Shown piece after piece: positions 10,454-20,227 of a DNA stretch of 64,000 nt. The stretch spans positions 1 through 64,000 of the forward strand of contig NZ_JARXXP010000002.1 in assembly GCF_029893965.1 (NCBI RefSeq), in the 5' to 3' direction. This DNA is from Paenibacillus sp. PastM-3 (GTDB taxonomy: Bacteria; Bacillota; Bacilli; Paenibacillales; Paenibacillaceae). A program made the translations under genes and the position numbers. Below the pieces are notes generated by a model. That model worked only from the letters and a program-made list of their open reading frames with translations. It did not search any database and was not told the origin of the DNA. Within the stretch, counting starts at the first letter, position 1. The number at the start of each line of letters is the position of its first letter.

Positions 10454-12817
10454 TTACTCAACTTTGGTAATCGGCGCAAATCCGGCGAGCAGCCGCTTCA
10501 CGCCAACCGGCGCCGGAAAAGCAATCTGCAGCTCCGTATCGTTGCCGGTGCCCTTCACGGACACAATGGTGCCGGTGCCCCATTTGCCGTGGGCCACCTT
10601 GTCGCCGGCCTTGAATTCGCCGGCCGCCGCCGCAGCCCCTCCCGTAGCGCGCTGCGCGCCGCTGCCGGTCGTTACGCTCACGCGTCCTGTCCCCGGGACA
10701 GCGGACGCGGTACTGCCGCCCAGGCTGGCGCTTTGTCCGCCAGCCGGCGAAGTGCCGGCGCCGCCTGTGGCGCGGCCGCCGAAGTTCCCCCGGCCGCCGC
10801 CGCCGAAGCCGCGGCCGCCATAGGCACCGCCTACCTCCGCGCCTCCGCGCCGGAAGCGGTCCGATTCACGGACGGTGTCCTCCTTCAGCTCCTCCGGAAT
10901 CTCCTCCAGGAAGCGGGACGGCGGGTTCGCCGTCGTCCGCCCGAACAGCGTGCGCATTCTTGCACAGCTGAGGAACAGCTGCTTCTCTGCGCGCGTAATG
11001 CCTACATACGCCAGCCGGCGTTCCTCTTCCAGTTCATCATTGTCCTGGAAGGCACGGCTGTGCGGGAATACGCCCTCCTCCATGCCGATGATGAATACCG
11101 TCGGGAATTCCAGACCCTTGGCGCTGTGCATCGTCATCAGCACAACCGCATCGCTGCGGTCCTCTTCATCGTTGTTCATGCTGTCGATATCGGCAATCAG
11201 CGCCAGATCCGTCAGGAAGGAGACCAGCGACTTGTCTTCATTATTCTTCTCGAACTCCATCGTCACGGACAGGAACTCGTCAATATTCTCCAGCCGGGCG
11301 CGGGATTCCAGTGTATTCTCATTCTGCAGCTCCAGCCGGTACTGGGACAGCTCCAATATTTTCTCGGTAAGCTCGGTCACCGACAGGAACTCCACCATCC
11401 GATGCAGCGCTTCGATCATGTCATAGAATTCAACCAGCGCATTGCGCGTCCGGCCGGCAAAGCCGAGATCATCCACGGTCTGCAGCACCCGGAAAATCGA
11501 GACATTGCGTTCTGCCGCCGCCACAGCCAGCTTGCCAATGGTAGTATCCCCGAGTCCGCGCTTAGGTACATTGATAATCCGCGCCAGGCTGATATCGTCA
11601 TCCGGGTTGGATAAGAGCCGCAGATACGCAAGGATATCCTTAATTTCTTTACGGTCGTAGAACTTGATCCCGCCCACGATCTGATAAGGAATGTCGGATT
11701 TAATCAAAATTTCTTCTATTACACGGGACTGGGCATTGGTACGGTACAGAATGGCATGATTCTGGTACGCCTGTCCCTGCTTAACATTCTTGCTGATCTC
11801 TCCGGTGATAAAATATCCTTCGTCATGCTCGGTATCGCCGCGGAACACTTTGATCTTGGCACCCTCATCCGAGTCCGTCCACAGCTTCTTCGGTTTACGG
11901 CCTGTATTCAAGGCGATAACGCCGTTGGCCGCATTCAGAATGTTCGAGGTCGAGCGGTAGTTCTGCTCCAGCAGAATGGTGGTTGCTTCCGGATAGTCCT
12001 CTTCAAAATTCAGAATGTTCGTAATATCCGCTCCGCGCCAGCGGTAAATCGACTGGTCGCTGTCGCCGACTACGCAGATCCGGTGATGGCTGTCGGCCAG
12101 CATCCGGCAGAGCATGTACTGCGCGCGGTTCGTATCCTGATACTCATCGACATGGATATACTTGAATTTCTTCTGGTAGAAATCCAGCACCTCCGGCACT
12201 TCCTTGAACAGCTGGATCGTCTTCATAATGAGGTCATCGAAATCCAGCGAGTTGTTGCTTCTGAGCCGCTGCTGGTATTTGGTGTATACTTTTGCCACAA
12301 GGCCTTCAAAATAATCGCCGATCTTCTGCTCATACTGCGCTGGTGTTACCAATTCATTCTTCGCCGTACTGATTGCCGCCTGTACCGCCTTCGGCTCAAA
12401 CTTCTTGGTGTCGATGTTCAGATCCTTCATACAGTTGCGGATAACGGAGAGCTGGTCGGAAGAATCAAGAATGGAAAAATTCGAGGTGAAGCCGATCCGT
12501 TCAATATCCTTGCGCAGAATCCGCACGCACATGGAGTGGAAGGTAGATACCCAGATATCCCGGCCCTCATCGCCGACCAGCTTGGAGACACGCTCCTGCA
12601 TCTCGCGGGCCGCCTTATTCGTAAAGGTAATCGCCAGAATCGCCCATGGCGGTGCCATACGGTTCGCGATCAGCCAGGCAATCCGGTGGGTAAGCACACG
12701 GGTCTTGCCGCTGCCCGCTCCGGCCATAATCAAAAGCGGCCCTTCGGTCGTTTCTACAGCCTTACGCTGCGGTGGATTGAGCCGGCTTACGGCATCCTGT
12801 ATGTTAATAAGTTGCAT
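10454..12817 (-). CDS. pcrA: ATP-dependent DNA helicase PcrA (UvrD/Rep family)
   Basis: 787 residues. Superfamily 1A helicase motifs are intact: Walker [10 protein letters not shown] (32-40), motif [10 protein letters not shown], motif [17 protein letters not shown], motif IV EQNYRST, motif [12 protein letters not shown] and motif [13 protein letters not shown]. PcrA unwinds DNA 3'-5' in repair, plasmid replication and removal of RNA polymerase. Between the helicase core and the last 45 residues lies a Gly/Ala/Arg-rich linker of about 80 residues ([16 protein letters not shown] and similar), longer than in B. subtilis PcrA. The tail ([17 protein letters not shown]) is the Tudor-like domain that binds RNA polymerase. 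Start: AAAGGAG is too close to the first ATG and 11 bases before the second, which is used. Confidence 0.96.
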   Translation of the reverse strand: MQLINIQDAVSRLNPPQRKAVETTEGPLLIMAGAGSGKTRVLTHRIAWLIANRMAPPWAILAITFTNKAAREMQERVSKLVGDEGRDIWVSTFHSMCVRILRKDIERIGFTSNFSILDSSDQLSVIRNCMKDLNIDTKKFEPKAVQAAISTAKNELVTPAQYEQKIGDYFEGLVAKVYTKYQQRLRSNNSLDFDDLIMKTIQLFKEVPEVLDFYQKKFKYIHVDEYQDTNRAQYMLCRMLADSHHRICVVGDSDQSIYRWRGADITNILNFEEDYPEATTILLEQNYRSTSNILNAANGVIALNTGRKPKKLWTDSDEGAKIKVFRGDTEHDEGYFITGEISKNVKQGQAYQNHAILYRTNAQSRVIEEILIKSDIPYQIVGGIKFYDRKEIKDILAYLRLLSNPDDDISLARIINVPKRGLGDTTIGKLAVAAAERNVSIFRVLQTVDDLGFAGRTRNALVEFYDMIEALHRMVEFLSVTELTEKILELSQYRLELQNENTLESRARLENIDEFLSVTMEFEKNNEDKSLVSFLTDLALIADIDSMNNDEEDRSDAVVLMTMHSAKGLEFPTVFIIGMEEGVFPHSRAFQDNDELEEERRLAYVGITRAEKQLFLSCARMRTLFGRTTANPPSRFLEEIPEELKEDTVRESDRFRRGGAEVGGAYGGRGFGGGGRGNFGGRATGGAGTSPAGGQSASLGGSTASAVPGTGRVSVTTGSGAQRATGGAAAAAGEFKAGDKVAHGKWGTGTIVSVKGTGNDTELQIAFPAPVGVKRLLAGFAPITKVE

Positions 12818-12833
12818 GGGTGGCATGCTCCTT

Positions 12834-13550
12834 TCAAATAGTTGTTTTCAACGTCTTCTTAACCGCCTGCACAGTAAGCAGCGCCTGCCGTACATCACGG
12901 TATATAATATTGCCGACAACGACAGTATCGCTAAGAGCTGCTGCCTGTTCAGCCTCAGCTACGCCGGTAATACCGCCGCCATAAAAAAGCTGGCTGTGCT
13001 CTACCGACTCTCTCACTTCCCGGACAACGTCCATATTGCCGAACATTCCGCTGTATTCAAGGTAAACGACCGGAAGTCCCATCAGCTTGTCTGCAATCTC
13101 CGCATACGCAGCGGCGGCACGGCCGCTTAACCTGCTGTCTGCGTTTGTCAGCCGGGCCACAGAGGAGTCTTCATTTAATACAATGTATCCTTCCGTCAGC
13201 ACCATTTCCCACGGGATCAGACTGCCAAAGCGCTCTATGGCTCTGCGGTGATGACCAAGAATCCAGTCCGTGTCCGGCGTATTCAGCACCATGGGAATCA
13301 TGTATACATCAAAACCCGGGACAGCCGCCTCAAGCTCGGAGACCTCCAGCGCACAGGGAAGCTCATAGCTCCGCAGCCTTGAGAGCAGCCCGGTGGTATT
13401 CTCATAGGTCACTCCGGTAGAGCCTCCTACCAGGATTGCATCGGTTCCGGACCGGCAAATGGCATCCAGTTCCCTATCCCCGAGCTCGCGGTCCGGGTCC
13501 AGCTTGAATACATGCCGCCACGGCTGTATCATTTGCCGCATTTCATTCAT
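12834..13550 (-). CDS. pcrB: Heptaprenylglyceryl phosphate synthase PcrB
   Basis: About 238 residues, the usual PcrB length. It is a TIM-barrel prenyltransferase: KLDPDR near residue 13, the phosphate-binding [10 protein letters not shown] loop, [10 protein letters not shown] and the C-terminal [11 protein letters not shown].... VVVGNIIY segment match PcrB and archaeal GGGP synthase. It joins heptaprenyl diphosphate to sn-glycerol-1-phosphate, giving an archaeal-type ether lipid precursor. First gene of the pcrB-pcrA-ligA group, the same order as in B. subtilis; the gap to pcrA is 16 bases. The start at 13550 is preceded by AAGG at 11 bases; an in-frame ATG at 13574 is possible but has no ribosome site. 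Confidence 0.9.
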   Translation of the reverse strand: MNEMRQMIQPWRHVFKLDPDRELGDRELDAICRSGTDAILVGGSTGVTYENTTGLLSRLRSYELPCALEVSELEAAVPGFDVYMIPMVLNTPDTDWILGHHRRAIERFGSLIPWEMVLTEGYIVLNEDSSVARLTNADSRLSGRAAAAYAEIADKLMGLPVVYLEYSGMFGNMDVVREVRESVEHSQLFYGGGITGVAEAEQAAALSDTVVVGNIIYRDVRQALLTVQAVKKTLKTTI

Positions 13551-13600
13551 CCGTTGTCCATCCTTACCCTTCAAAAATACGAACGTTTTTTCGCTTTTTA

Positions 13601-13629
13601 ATTATAGTATATAACTGTCTGTTCACCAA
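13601..13629 (-). promoter_or_regulatory. Candidate promoter of pcrB-pcrA-ligA
   Basis: On the minus strand TTGGTG (13624-13629), a 17-base spacer and a perfect TATAAT (13601-13606). It lies about 50 bases upstream of the pcrB start. Confidence 0.55.
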
Positions 13630-13697
13630 GCTGATTTGGTAAAAATACGGCTGGAATTTATACCTCTATCTCCCTCAATATAGACTCATCCGCTTTT

Positions 13698-14564
13698 TCA
13701 GCGTACACCCCGCATACGGCCTAGATCCTCCTCAGAGACAAAATCCGTATAAAACCCGTCTACGCCCATCCGGGACAGCTTCGTGATCTCATCCTCATCA
13801 TTAACAGTATGCACATAGACGCGTGCTCCAGCTTGCTTGAGCTTACGGACGAAACTCTTGGTCGCTCTAGTTACCGGCATCGTAATCTCCACACCGGTCT
13901 CCCGGGCAAAGTCAACTACTTGTTCGTCGCTGTCGTAAGACTGATATAGCGTAAAGATCACTTCCGGAAACGCATAGACCTTCCTCACCACATCAAGCAT
14001 ATCACGGCTGTAGATCTGAGGCACAATCCGCGAGAGCAGCGCAGGGTCCTTACGGTTAGCCGCTTCAACGATGTGTTCAAACTGCCTGGTTACGAGCTCC
14101 GGCTCAAGCTCCTTCGTATCGGTCACAATGTAGGCATCCGGATAAGCAACCAGCAGATCCATAATTTTGTCGATATCGAGTGGAGAATAGAGCGTCAGGA
14201 TCGGGCTGTCCATCACTTCCTCGTAGCTGAGCACGACACCCTGCCTGGCGGCCGGAAGCACATCCAGCTGACCGAGCAGCCTGCTCATGTTTCCGGTCCA
14301 TTCATGGCGGGCAACCAGCTTATCATCGGTAGTGAGCAGCAGATCCGCTTCAAACACGCGTGTACCCTGCTCGTAGTTGGCAACAAAAGCATCCAGTGTA
14401 TTCGTATACGTATGATTATTAATTCCGCCCATCGCATGGGCGATAACCTTATGAGCAGTAAAACCGGCAGCCGGCTCCTCCTTCTGGGGCCATAATGTAA
14501 TCACAAGCAGCAGGCTGAGGGCGGCAGCCATAATGAGATATGCGGTCCATTTTCTTTTATCCAT
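13698..14564 (-). CDS. GDPD/PI-PLC-like phosphodiesterase, membrane-anchored, atypical active site
   Basis: 288 residues. An N-terminal signal anchor (8-25) puts the domain outside the cell. The TIM-barrel pattern of glycerophosphodiester phosphodiesterases is visible: IAHAMGG (41-47), NTLDAF (55-60), FEADLLLTTDDKLVARHEW (E72, D74, H87) and a C-terminal GVDGFYTDF. The usual HRG.PENT is changed: the Arg after H43 is Ala and the Glu before N55 is Thr. Both catalytic histidines (H43, H87) and the ExD pair are kept, so it is likely active, perhaps on another phosphodiester or a wall-linked substrate. It stands alone between pcrB and the sugar-phosphate transferase gene; no operon partner is apparent. 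Confidence 0.7.
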   Translation of the reverse strand: MDKRKWTAYLIMAAALSLLLVITLWPQKEEPAAGFTAHKVIAHAMGGINNHTYTNTLDAFVANYEQGTRVFEADLLLTTDDKLVARHEWTGNMSRLLGQLDVLPAARQGVVLSYEEVMDSPILTLYSPLDIDKIMDLLVAYPDAYIVTDTKELEPELVTRQFEHIVEAANRKDPALLSRIVPQIYSRDMLDVVRKVYAFPEVIFTLYQSYDSDEQVVDFARETGVEITMPVTRATKSFVRKLKQAGARVYVHTVNDEDEITKLSRMGVDGFYTDFVSEEDLGRMRGVR

Positions 14565-14596
14565 GTAGTAGGGTTCCTTTGCATTAATCAGAGTAG

Positions 14597-14644
14597 AAAA
14601 AGCAAAAACGGCTGTGGCCTTATAGCAAGGATGGCAACCGTTTC
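14597..14644 (-). terminator. Intrinsic terminator after the sugar-phosphate transferase gene
   Basis: On the minus strand AAACGG pairs with CCGTTT and an inner CCTT with AAGG, followed by a T-rich tract (TTTTTGCTTTTT). It closes the unit 17017-14667. Confidence 0.6.
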
Positions 14645-14666
14645 TATGGAATCGTTATAAAATTAA

Positions 14667-16067
14667 TTAATAGGCATTTTTGAAGCCGTTGCGGATCGTC
14701 CGGAAAATAATGCGGATATCGAACAGCAGCGACCAGTTCTCGATATAAAAGATGTCATGCTTGATCCGGTCCTCGATCGAGGTATCCCCGCGCAGACCGT
14801 TGCTCTGTGCCCACCCGGTAATCCCCGGACGCACATGATGCTTGACCATATACTTGGGAATCTCGTCACGGAACTGCTCCACATAATACGGACGCTCCGG
14901 GCGCGGGCCCACTACACTCATCTGGCCGAACAGCACGTTAAAAAACTGCGGAAGCTCATCCAGGCTTGTTCTGCGGATAAACGTCCCGAACCGGGTGCGG
15001 CGCGGATCATCTTTTGTGCTCCAGCCTGTGTCCACTTCAGCATCTGTCTGCATCTTCATTGAACGGAATTTATACATCATAAAATTGCGGCGGTTAAGCC
15101 CCACCCGCTCCTGCTTAAAGATGACCGGCCCCGGCGATGTAAGCCGCACACCCAGTGCCACAATCAGCATAACCGGAGACAGCATAAGGATGGCGAACAG
15201 CGAGAAAACAATATCAAACGACCGTTTGGCCAGCCGGTTACCGGCCATATCCAGCGGAATATCGCGCACGTTAATCATCGGCATTCCGGCAAAATTATCG
15301 AAGTACGGCCGTGCCGGCAGGTAGTCGAAGAAATCAGGGATGATCAGCGTCCGCACACCTGCCTTTTCGCAGGCGGCAATAATGGCAGGATATTTAGAGT
15401 GGGCATCCAGCGGCAGCGCCAGAATGACCTCATCCACCGGCAGCATATCCAGAACCCCGGACAGCTCATCCACCGTTCCAAGAATCGGTTTGTAGCGCTG
15501 TTCCTCGATCCCGTCCCACTTATGGAAGTCATCCAGAAAACCGATTGCTTCATAGCCGAGCTCCGGGTACTGAATCAGGTTATTGTAAAATCTTTTGCCC
15601 AGCGAGCCTGCGCCGATAATCAGCACGAACTGGCGGTTGTAGCCTTTTTCGCGCAAGGATTTCAGCATTGTCTTCAGCACATAGCGGTACAGCATAATGG
15701 ACAGAATATTAAAGCCCATATAAATAGCCAGATATTGGCGGGAAACGTCAATTTCCTTCAGGAAGAACATCACGCCAAGCAGGATGAAGATGGCCATCAC
15801 ATGTACTTGAAAGATTTTCAGAAATTCGTCGACAAAACGCTTCTTGCGCTTCGGCAGATAAAGGGAGAGCACAATCCCGATCAGGACAGAAATGGCACCG
15901 TACATGATGCTCCAATAAGCATACGATTCCACCGGGAGCGTATTATAGGACTCCAGCCAGCCGCTGCGGAACTTCAGCCACCAGGCTGCCAGAAAGGACA
16001 GCTGGATTACCAGAAAGTCAGCAACCATATACAGCTGGGTCAAAAACTTCTGATTACGGCGGATCAT
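14667..16067 (-). CDS. Undecaprenyl-phosphate sugar phosphotransferase (WcaJ/WsaP/WsfP type)
   Basis: 466 residues with the polyprenyl glycosylphosphotransferase layout: four to five N-terminal membrane helices (about 10-130), a soluble CoA-binding-like domain (LIIGAGSLGKRFYNN), and a C-terminal catalytic domain from about residue 275 (KRSFDIVFSLFAILMLSP, FKQERVGLNRRNFMMYKFRSM, DELPQFFNVL, GPRPERPYYVEQF). It transfers a sugar-1-phosphate from a nucleotide sugar to undecaprenyl phosphate, the first step of a surface glycan. In S-layer glycan clusters (WsaP in Geobacillus, WsfP in P. alvei) this kind of enzyme starts the chain, usually with Gal-1-P; the sugar here is not shown. Its ATG overlaps the TGA of the upstream glycosyltransferase gene by 4 bases. 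Confidence 0.9.
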   Translation of the reverse strand: MIRRNQKFLTQLYMVADFLVIQLSFLAAWWLKFRSGWLESYNTLPVESYAYWSIMYGAISVLIGIVLSLYLPKRKKRFVDEFLKIFQVHVMAIFILLGVMFFLKEIDVSRQYLAIYMGFNILSIMLYRYVLKTMLKSLREKGYNRQFVLIIGAGSLGKRFYNNLIQYPELGYEAIGFLDDFHKWDGIEEQRYKPILGTVDELSGVLDMLPVDEVILALPLDAHSKYPAIIAACEKAGVRTLIIPDFFDYLPARPYFDNFAGMPMINVRDIPLDMAGNRLAKRSFDIVFSLFAILMLSPVMLIVALGVRLTSPGPVIFKQERVGLNRRNFMMYKFRSMKMQTDAEVDTGWSTKDDPRRTRFGTFIRRTSLDELPQFFNVLFGQMSVVGPRPERPYYVEQFRDEIPKYMVKHHVRPGITGWAQSNGLRGDTSIEDRIKHDIFYIENWSLLFDIRIIFRTIRNGFKNAY

Positions 16068-17017
16068 AATCTCACCTCGGCCTTCGATTCAATCTGTTGC
16101 CCCGCTTCAGCGGAAGCTGTAAGACTCTGTGCCGGAGTGGATACCGGACGCGGTGCCCTCAGGGCATTAACAGCAAGGGACAGCAGAAACTTGAAAGCGA
16201 CTCCGGCATAAACCGTTCCGTTAATTATACTGCTATACTGCCTGCTATAATGCTTGCGGTGGAATAAGATCATTGCTCTGTGAAACTCATACACAATCTT
16301 GAACGGTCTGCGGCGGGCGCTTCCGCCCTTCAGATGAATAATAGAAGTCTGCGGATAATAGTAAATCCCCCAGCCTGCTTCTTTTATCCGGTAGCACCAG
16401 TCCAGGTCCTCACCGTACATAAAAAACGCCTCATCCAGCCCGCCTACTCTATCAATCGTTTCCCGCCGGACCAGCATGAACGCCCCGACAAGGCAATCAA
16501 CGGGATACGCCTCATCCGGGCTAAGGTACCCCAGCTGGTAACCGTTGAACCTGGGTTTGTCCGGGAACAGCCTGCTGAAGCCAAACGCATAATAAAAGGA
16601 GGCCGCAGGTGTCGGGAACCCTCTCTTGCAGGCCTTGTCGAGCGAGCCATCCGGCAGAATCACCTTGCAGCCCGAAGCCCCCAGATCAGGACGGGTGTCC
16701 ATAAAAGAAACCATCGTCTCCAGCGTATCCCTGCGAATTACCGTATCCGAATTCAGCAGCAGCACATAACGTCCGGATGCGACTTCCATCCCCTGGTTGT
16801 TGCCACGCGCAAAGCCCACATTCTCCTTGTTCGCAATCAGCGTTACACCCGGAAATTCCCTGCTAATCTTCTCAACTGAATTATCATGCGAATTATTATC
16901 TATTAAAATGATCTCATAGGAAAAGTTCGTATCCGACTCATACACCGACCTGATACAGTCCATCGTCAGGCGGCAGGTGTTGTAATTGAGAATTAAAATA
17001 CTTACATCTACATTCAC
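16064..17017 (-). CDS. Family 2 glycosyltransferase, rhamnosyltransferase-like
   Basis: 317 residues. It starts with the GT2 fold (VSILILNYNTCRLTMDCI, then EIILIDNNSHDNS), has the nucleotide-binding LLLNSD motif, an acceptor-side GEDLDWCYRI motif and a C-terminal amphipathic or hydrophobic segment near 265-285. This is the WcaA/rhamnosyltransferase subgroup, adding a sugar in the cytoplasm to a lipid-linked chain. Start: the GTG at 17017 follows GGAG by 9 bases; a longer frame to 17059 has no ribosome site. It overlaps the sugar-phosphate transferase gene by 4 bases, so the two are probably cotranscribed and act at successive steps. GC content is similar to the neighbouring housekeeping genes. 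Confidence 0.82.
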   Translation of the reverse strand: MNVDVSILILNYNTCRLTMDCIRSVYESDTNFSYEIILIDNNSHDNSVEKISREFPGVTLIANKENVGFARGNNQGMEVASGRYVLLLNSDTVIRRDTLETMVSFMDTRPDLGASGCKVILPDGSLDKACKRGFPTPAASFYYAFGFSRLFPDKPRFNGYQLGYLSPDEAYPVDCLVGAFMLVRRETIDRVGGLDEAFFMYGEDLDWCYRIKEAGWGIYYYPQTSIIHLKGGSARRRPFKIVYEFHRAMILFHRKHYSRQYSSIINGTVYAGVAFKFLLSLAVNALRAPRPVSTPAQSLTASAEAGQQIESKAEVRL

Positions 17018-17067
17018 TTCACTACGCTCCTGACAAATATAGTAATCTATCGACAACATTATAACAT

Positions 17068-17109
17068 AAAAACCTCCCTGATAGGCAGTCGCCGGTTAGG
17101 GAGGTTTTT
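17068..17109. terminator. Hairpin terminator between two glycosyltransferase genes
   Basis: Perfect 12-base inverted repeat AAAAACCTCCCT / AGGGAGGTTTTT around an 18-base loop. It gives a T run on both strands; for the minus-strand genes it would end the transcript of the 17163-18125 gene. Confidence 0.8.
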
Positions 17110-17162
17110 ACATAGATGATCCTAATATTCCAGATTTTAACCCTTTATTGGCCGCTAATCTG

Positions 17163-18125
17163 CTAATTTCTCTTGCAGGCTGCCTTCTCCTGTATATAAC
17201 GGCGTTTACGTTTCAGCTCGGTCCGTTGTGCCCGGAATGATGCCCAGGCTTTAATCAGCCCCGGCTCTTTGAGCAGCATATACGCATGTGCGGCAAGCTC
17301 ATACGGCAGAGCACGGATCAGGGTCAGCGGCAGAGTGCGGGAAGGCTCATTTTTATAGATCATCTTATAGCGGTTAATATAAGAAATTCTGCGGATAAAC
17401 ATCGATTTGCCGCTCCGTCCGGCTGTCTTCCAGCCCCGTTCATGGTAACCGGTTGCTTCCGCATCAAAGTAGGCCTGCCAGCCAAGCAACTGAGCCCGCC
17501 ACGCAACATCAACATCCTCTTTGTACGCAAAGAAATCTCCGTCAAAAAACTCACCGTCAACGCTGATATCCTCAATCATCCAACGGGAATACATTGCTGC
17601 TGCTCCGGATACACCGAATACGGTACCTGATTCCGTCCAATTCTCTGCCGGCTCTCCAGCTCCACGGTCAAAAGCCCGCCGTGCCTTATTCATCCGCAGT
17701 CCTGTGCTGTCAACCAGGGAAGGGTCTGCTTTAAGCAGCAGTTTACCTGTCGCACTGCCGATTAGCGGGTTGTTCTCCATTTGCGTAACGAGCCTGGATA
17801 CATAGTCTGCAGCCAGCACCAGATCCGGATTCAACACCAGTACATAATCGGTCTCCGTGGCAGATATAGCCTGGTTATGGGCGGGGGCAAAGCCGGTGTT
17901 GGCTTTATTTTCGATGAGGATGAGCTCGGGCTTGGACTTGGGCAGATTTACACTGCGGTAAAATTCAGCTGTCTTGGCAGCCGAGCCATCTCCGGAAGCA
18001 TTATCCACTACAACAATGCTATCTATAGGATAATCCTGGGCAAGCACTGCGGTGAGGCATTCTGTAATATCATCTGCACTGTTATAGGTAACGATATGTA
18101 CACTGACTGTTTTGATGTTCTTCAT
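17163..18125 (-). CDS. Family 2 glycosyltransferase
   Basis: 320 residues. The GT2 core is clear: VSVHIVTYNSADDITECL (8-25), IVVVDNASGDGS, NTGFAPAHNQAI, VLVLNPDLVL (the DxD-equivalent), and DGDFFAYKEDVDVAWRAQLLGW on the acceptor side. The C-terminal 70 residues are basic and may lie on the membrane. Such enzymes add rhamnose or a related sugar to surface glycans. It is a separate unit: the 18232-18269 terminator lies between it and rfbD, and the 17068-17109 hairpin follows it. Donor and linkage cannot be read from the sequence. Confidence 0.82.
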   Translation of the reverse strand: MKNIKTVSVHIVTYNSADDITECLTAVLAQDYPIDSIVVVDNASGDGSAAKTAEFYRSVNLPKSKPELILIENKANTGFAPAHNQAISATETDYVLVLNPDLVLAADYVSRLVTQMENNPLIGSATGKLLLKADPSLVDSTGLRMNKARRAFDRGAGEPAENWTESGTVFGVSGAAAMYSRWMIEDISVDGEFFDGDFFAYKEDVDVAWRAQLLGWQAYFDAEATGYHERGWKTAGRSGKSMFIRRISYINRYKMIYKNEPSRTLPLTLIRALPYELAAHAYMLLKEPGLIKAWASFRAQRTELKRKRRYIQEKAACKRN

Positions 18126-18231
18126 GATATAACTACCCCGAATCTTGAATTCATTAGAAATCTTGCATTTCCAACCAGCACTCCACCATTATAACGAAAA
18201 CGGGGGATGTCTGCTATTTGTAGCTGCAACT

Positions 18232-18269
18232 AAAAAACTCCCAAACCGCTGTAAACGGTCCGAGAGCTT
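18232..18269 (-). terminator. Intrinsic terminator at the end of the rhamnose/glycan operon
   Basis: On the minus strand an 11-base stem with G-U pairs (CTCTCGGACCG / CGGTTTGGGAG) around a 6-base loop, followed by TTTTTTAG. It lies just after the rfbD stop codon, marking the 3' end of the 32.5-18.3 kb unit. Confidence 0.7.
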
Positions 18270-18295
18270 TGAAATTATATTATCATATATGATTG

Positions 18296-19168
18296 CTATT
18301 CCTTCATTTCAAACAAGAAGTCTCTCAGCCCTTCACGCCAAGGCCGGATATCCTGGAACCCGTTCGTCCGGATGGACAGATGCTCCATCACAGAATAGCG
18401 CGGGCGCGGCGCCGGGCGCGGGAACTGTTCTGTACCGCATGGCTCAAGCCTGGCTGTGAATTTAAGCCCGAGAATATCTTCAGCTTCTGCGAAGATCGCC
18501 TGCGTGAATTCATACCATGTACAAGCTTCGGAGTTGGAAGCATGATATACGCCGTATTTCTCTGTCTGGATCAATTCAAGCAGGAAATTGGCCAGATCCA
18601 CAGTGTAGGTTGGAGAACCTTTCTGATCATCAACAACCTGCAGCAGCGGCTTTTCCTGGCCGAGCTTCAGCATGGTTTTCACAAAGTTATTGCCATATTT
18701 GCCATACACCCAGGAGGTGCGGACAATGAAGAACTTCGACGACAAGGATTGAACCAGTATCTCCCCGGCCCGCTTGGACTTGCCGTAAATACTCTTCGGA
18801 TCGGTATTATCGTACTCGTGATACGGCCTGGTGCCATTCCCGTCAAAAACATAATCAGTACTAATGTACACCAGCTTCGCACCGGCTTTTTCAGCGGCTA
18901 CTGCCACATTCCGGCTTCCGGTAGCATTAATCAGATAGGCTGCATCAATATCAGTCTCTGCCGCATCTACTGCTGTATGGGCAGCACAGTGAATGACGGC
19001 ATCCGGGCCGAAGCCGCCGATCACTTCCACACACTGCTCCAGATTCGTGATATCCATCTCCTGGCGGTCGCAGCCCAGTACCTCATAGCCCTGATTTTGC
19101 AGCAGCAGTACGAGATCCTGGCCTAGCTGTCCCGCAGATCCGGTAACAAGCACCTTCAGCGTAGACAT
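18296..19168 (-). CDS. rfbD: dTDP-4-dehydrorhamnose reductase RfbD (RmlD)
   Basis: 290 residues, the normal RmlD length. Rossmann motif VTGSAGQLGQDL at the N-terminus, catalytic YGKSK (Tyr and Lys) and the preceding YISTDYVFDG block are intact. It reduces dTDP-4-keto-L-rhamnose to dTDP-L-rhamnose, the last step of the pathway. The ATG at 19168 shares one base with the TAA of rfbB (TAATG), so the two are translationally coupled; the longer open frame to 19249 lies within rfbB. Confidence 0.95.
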   Translation of the reverse strand: MSTLKVLVTGSAGQLGQDLVLLLQNQGYEVLGCDRQEMDITNLEQCVEVIGGFGPDAVIHCAAHTAVDAAETDIDAAYLINATGSRNVAVAAEKAGAKLVYISTDYVFDGNGTRPYHEYDNTDPKSIYGKSKRAGEILVQSLSSKFFIVRTSWVYGKYGNNFVKTMLKLGQEKPLLQVVDDQKGSPTYTVDLANFLLELIQTEKYGVYHASNSEACTWYEFTQAIFAEAEDILGLKFTARLEPCGTEQFPRPAPRPRYSVMEHLSIRTNGFQDIRPWREGLRDFLFEMKE

Positions 19169-20190
19169 TATAGGGAATCCCCCAGACGGCTGCCGTACTG
19201 AAGCGCGGCATATTTCTGGTATTCCCCGGACTGGATGCGGGTCCACCATTCTTTATTATTCAAATACCACTGGATCGTTTCCTTAATTCCGGTCTCGAAT
19301 GTATGCTTCGGCTTCCAGCCAAGCTCATTAGTAATCTTAGTAGGATCAATTCCGTATCTGCGGTCATGTCCCGGACGGTCCTGAACATAAGTAATCAGGG
19401 ATTCCGGCTTACCCAGCTCCTCCAGAATCGTCTTCACAATATGCATGTTAGTCCGCTCATTGTTACCGCCGATGTTATAGACCTCGCCAATAACACCATT
19501 ATGGATAACCAGATCAATCGCGCTGCAATGGTCTTCCACATACAGCCAGTCACGGATATTGAGCCCATCGCCGTAAATCGGCAGCGCGCCATCGTTCAGC
19601 GCACGGGAGATCATCAGCGGAATCAGCTTCTCCGGGAACTGGTAAGGGCCATAGTTGTTCGAACAGCGGGTAATGTTAACCGGCAATCCGAAGGTCTCAT
19701 GGTAAGCACGCACCAGCAGATCCCCGCCAGCTTTACTAGCTGAGTAAGGACTGTTTGGAGTAAGCGGAGTTTCCTCAGTAAACAAACCTGTAGCTCCCAG
19801 CGTTCCGTACACCTCATCCGTGGATACCTGGACAAACTTCGTTACGCTGTATTTTTTGGCTGCATCCAACAGCACCTGTGTGCCCAATACATTCGTCTTC
19901 ACAAAAACGTCCGGCTCCAGAATACTCCGGTCCACATGCGACTCCGCCGCAAAATTGACCACTACATCCACACCCTGGCCAATCAGCGCATCCATCGCCG
20001 CAACATCCGTAATGTCTGCCTTAACAAACGTGTAGTTCGGGTTTCCTTCGACTGATTTCAAATTTTCAAGGTTTCCTGCGTACGTCAGCGCGTCCACATT
20101 GATGATTTGGTAATCCGGGTGCTGCTGCAGCATGTATATTACAAAGTTGCTGCCGATAAAGCCGGCTCCGCCGGTTACGAGGAGTTTCAT
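19168..20190 (-). CDS. rfbB: dTDP-glucose 4,6-dehydratase RfbB (RmlB)
   Basis: 340 residues. Extended short-chain dehydrogenase with NAD motif TGGAGFIGSNF, the VSTDEVYG segment with the catalytic Thr-Asp-Glu triad, YSASKAGGD (Tyr, Lys), and RCSNNYGPYQFPEKLIPLM, all diagnostic of RmlB. It converts dTDP-glucose to dTDP-4-keto-6-deoxyglucose, the second step to dTDP-L-rhamnose. AGGTGG lies 7 bases before the ATG. Its GC content is clearly higher than that of the genes upstream of rfbA. Confidence 0.96.
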   Translation of the reverse strand: MKLLVTGGAGFIGSNFVIYMLQQHPDYQIINVDALTYAGNLENLKSVEGNPNYTFVKADITDVAAMDALIGQGVDVVVNFAAESHVDRSILEPDVFVKTNVLGTQVLLDAAKKYSVTKFVQVSTDEVYGTLGATGLFTEETPLTPNSPYSASKAGGDLLVRAYHETFGLPVNITRCSNNYGPYQFPEKLIPLMISRALNDGALPIYGDGLNIRDWLYVEDHCSAIDLVIHNGVIGEVYNIGGNNERTNMHIVKTILEELGKPESLITYVQDRPGHDRRYGIDPTKITNELGWKPKHTFETGIKETIQWYLNNKEWWTRIQSGEYQKYAALQYGSRLGDSL

Positions 20191-20227
20191 TGTTAGACCA
20201 CCTTTAAGTTATATAAATAGAGATACA

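Noticed and set aside
11756..12841. 361-codon open frame on the plus strand
   Set aside because: Antisense to pcrA; no motif or ribosome site.
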